This document shows positions 62,737 to 64,000 of a stretch of DNA of 64,000 nucleotides, piece by piece. Each line of letters opens with the position of its first letter. Within the stretch, counting starts at the first letter, position 1. The stretch is from contig NZ_JAJDOP010000002.1 of NCBI RefSeq assembly GCF_020595095.1, forward strand, positions 434,001 to 498,000, written 5' to 3'. The notes under the pieces were generated by a model. The model did no database searches. It was not told where the DNA came from and saw nothing but the letters and a program-made list of their open reading frames with translations. Both the position numbers and the translations under genes were made by a program. The stretch comes from Microvirga rosea. GTDB lineage: Bacteria > Pseudomonadota > Alphaproteobacteria > Rhizobiales > Beijerinckiaceae.

Positions 62737-63678
62737 ATGACCACCCTCTACGTCACACATCCAGCCGCCCTCGACCATCAGACCCCTCTCGGCCATCCCG
62801 AGCGTCCCGAGCGCATCCGGGCCATCGAGGGCGTTCTTGAAAAGGAGAGGTTCGCGTCCCTGATCCGGGAGCAGGCGCCGATGGCCGAGATGGAAAGCCT
62901 CGTACTGGCTCACCCGGAGCATCACGTGGTCGGAATCCGCGACATGGCACCCCGGGAGGGACTGGTGCGGATCGACGAGGACACCGTGATGTCCCCCGGC
63001 ACCTACGAGGCGGCCCTGCGCGGCGCGGGCGGGGCCGTGCTGGCGGTGGACGAGGTCATGGAGGGGCGGGTTGCCAACGCCTTCGTGGCCATGCGTCCTC
63101 CCGGGCACCATGCGGAGCGGACCCGCGCCATGGGCTTCTGCTTCTTCAACAATGCGGCGATCGCAGCCCGCCACGCCCAGCGCCGCCACGGTGCGGAGCG
63201 CGTGGCGATCTTCGATTGGGACGTCCACCACGGAAACGGAACACAAGACATTTTCTGGCGCGACGGCAGCGTCATGTACTGCTCCACGCACGAGATGCCG
63301 CTCTATCCCGGCACGGGGGCCGCCTCCGAGCAGGGCGAACAGGGGACCATCGTCAACGCGCCGCTTGCAACGGGAAGCGACGGCGGCGTCTTCCGGGAAG
63401 CGGTGGAGACCGTCATCCTGCCTCGGATCGAGGCCTTCAGGCCGGATCTGCTCATCATCTCGGCCGGGTTCGACGCCCATTGGCGCGATCCCCTCGCCAG
63501 CCTCAATCTCACGGAAACGGACTTTGCCTGGGCAACCCGCAAAATGATGGATCTGGCTGACCGGACCTGCGGCGGCAAGCTCGTGTCCGTCCTCGAGGGG
63601 GGCTATGACCTGGAGGGCCTGTCCAAGTCGACGGCCGCCCATATGGATGCCCTGATGGGCCGGGACGTGCGATCCTAG
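62737..63678 (+). CDS. Histone-deacetylase-like amidohydrolase
   Basis: A 313-residue class II HDAC-like enzyme. RPPGHHAE (120-127) has the catalytic histidine pair, and WDVHHGNGTQ (161-170) supplies zinc ligands Asp162 and His164; ISAGFDAH holds the third ligand. A LEGGYDLEGL motif is near the C-terminus. In bacteria such proteins deacetylate acetylated polyamines or small amides (AcuC/AphA type). The ATG at 62737 is chosen. It overlaps the convergent gene by 4 bases. Confidence 0.9.
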   Translation: MTTLYVTHPAALDHQTPLGHPERPERIRAIEGVLEKERFASLIREQAPMAEMESLVLAHPEHHVVGIRDMAPREGLVRIDEDTVMSPGTYEAALRGAGGAVLAVDEVMEGRVANAFVAMRPPGHHAERTRAMGFCFFNNAAIAARHAQRRHGAERVAIFDWDVHHGNGTQDIFWRDGSVMYCSTHEMPLYPGTGAASEQGEQGTIVNAPLATGSDGGVFREAVETVILPRIEAFRPDLLIISAGFDAHWRDPLASLNLTETDFAWATRKMMDLADRTCGGKLVSVLEGGYDLEGLSKSTAAHMDALMGRDVRS

Positions 63679-64000
63679 AGCACCGCACCGGCCAGCTGCC
63701 GGGTCAAGACCGAGAGCTTGCGCAGGAGTTCGCCCAAAGCGACGGTTCGAACGCCTGCGGCCACCACCAGGACGGCGAGCGCAGGGAAAGGCTCGCCCGC
63801 GAGCGCGAGAACCGCCGCCACGGCGCTCCCCGCAAGCGCCAGAACCTGGATCGCCACGAGACGCCGCTGCTGCGGGAAGAGAACGCAGGCATCGTTCAAA
63901 GGCCCGCCGAGCGCCAGGAAAAGCTGAAATGCGGCAATGGCGGGAAGGACGGATTCCAGTCCGGCGAATTTCGTGCCCGCCAGATAAGGATCGGCGACGA
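63675..64000 (-). CDS. C-terminal part of a multi-pass membrane protein (cut by window edge)
   Basis: An open minus-strand frame enters from the right edge and ends at 63675. About 108 residues are visible, with three hydrophobic helices (SVLPAIAAFQLFLALGG, VAIQVLALAGSAVAAVLALAG, FPALAVLVVAAGVRTVALG). The phrase GLESVLPAIAAFQLFLALGGPLNDACVLFPQQRRLVAIQ resembles the last part of a polysaccharide flippase (Wzx/MATE-like), but this is tentative. The start is outside the window. Confidence 0.6.
   Translation of the reverse strand, partial: VADPYLAGTKFAGLESVLPAIAAFQLFLALGGPLNDACVLFPQQRRLVAIQVLALAGSAVAAVLALAGEPFPALAVLVVAAGVRTVALGELLRKLSVLTRQLAGAVL

Noticed and set aside
1..64000. CRISPR arrays, rRNA genes and complete insertion sequences
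   Set aside because: No regularly spaced repeat array, rRNA-like sequence or transposase gene was seen.

Overview
The window looks like chromosomal DNA of a GC-rich alphaproteobacterium of the Hyphomicrobiales (Rhizobiales). The strongest marker is the phyR / nepR-ecfG general stress response locus at the left edge, a system confined to Alphaproteobacteria. It is backed by several promoters matching the EcfG consensus (GGAAC, 16-17 bases, CGTT) spread over the window. A Methylobacteriaceae-like host (for example Microvirga) is my inference from gene style; the sequence does not prove it.

Layout. 1-2.7 kb: general stress core (PhyR N-terminus, NepR, EcfG), a DUF1328 membrane peptide and a stress-type SDR, the last two with EcfG promoters. 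2.8-9 kb: separate metabolic genes (NCS2 nucleobase permease, esterase, thioredoxin-reductase-like flavoprotein, RhtB exporter, FAH-family enzyme, DNA alkyl-guanine repair protein). 9-15.6 kb: a sugar or compatible-solute utilisation operon, LacI - binding protein - two permeases - ATPase - GH63/MGH1-like glycosidase, with a LacI-type operator inside the promoter spacer. 15.7-30.4 kb: a surface-glycan cluster, less GC-rich, with two AsnB-type amidotransferases, GT2 and GT4 glycosyltransferases, three methyltransferases, a hexapeptide acyltransferase, an LPG-synthase-like membrane protein and two large unrecognised membrane proteins. 30.6-35.5 kb: a small decayed integrative element next to a tRNA-Gln gene, with a frameshifted tyrosine integrase, a DUF1254 gene with an internal stop, an intact DUF1254/DUF1214 gene, a ComM/YifB remnant, direct repeats at the ends and candidate integrase arm sites. 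tRNA-Pro follows the tRNA-Gln.

35.9-42.6 kb: regulator/effector pairs (MerR + carboxymuconolactone decarboxylase-like + broken SMP-30-like gene; AraC divergent from TTC38-like TPR + MFS; MerR divergent from MFS). Both MerR genes have promoters with the 19-base spacer typical of MerR control. 42.8-46.7 kb: IclR - polar amino acid ABC transporter - HutG operon. 46.9-55.9 kb: NmrA-like reductase, several small conserved proteins, an orphan receiver domain, a second EcfG-like sigma factor between a PRC-barrel protein and an SDR (both with EcfG-type promoters), a Crp/Fnr regulator, DoxX, a glycine-zipper protein and a PepSY-like protein. 56-64 kb: BioY, MBL-fold hydrolase, the DUF898 - M48 protease - DUF1499 membrane cluster, MarR, an L,D-transpeptidase lipoprotein, an HDAC-like deacetylase and the end of a multi-pass membrane protein.

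I found no CRISPR array, no rRNA and no intact insertion sequence. The most interesting parts are the tRNA-Gln element, the dual-AsnB glycan cluster and the distributed EcfG regulon, including one promoter that overlaps a terminator hairpin.
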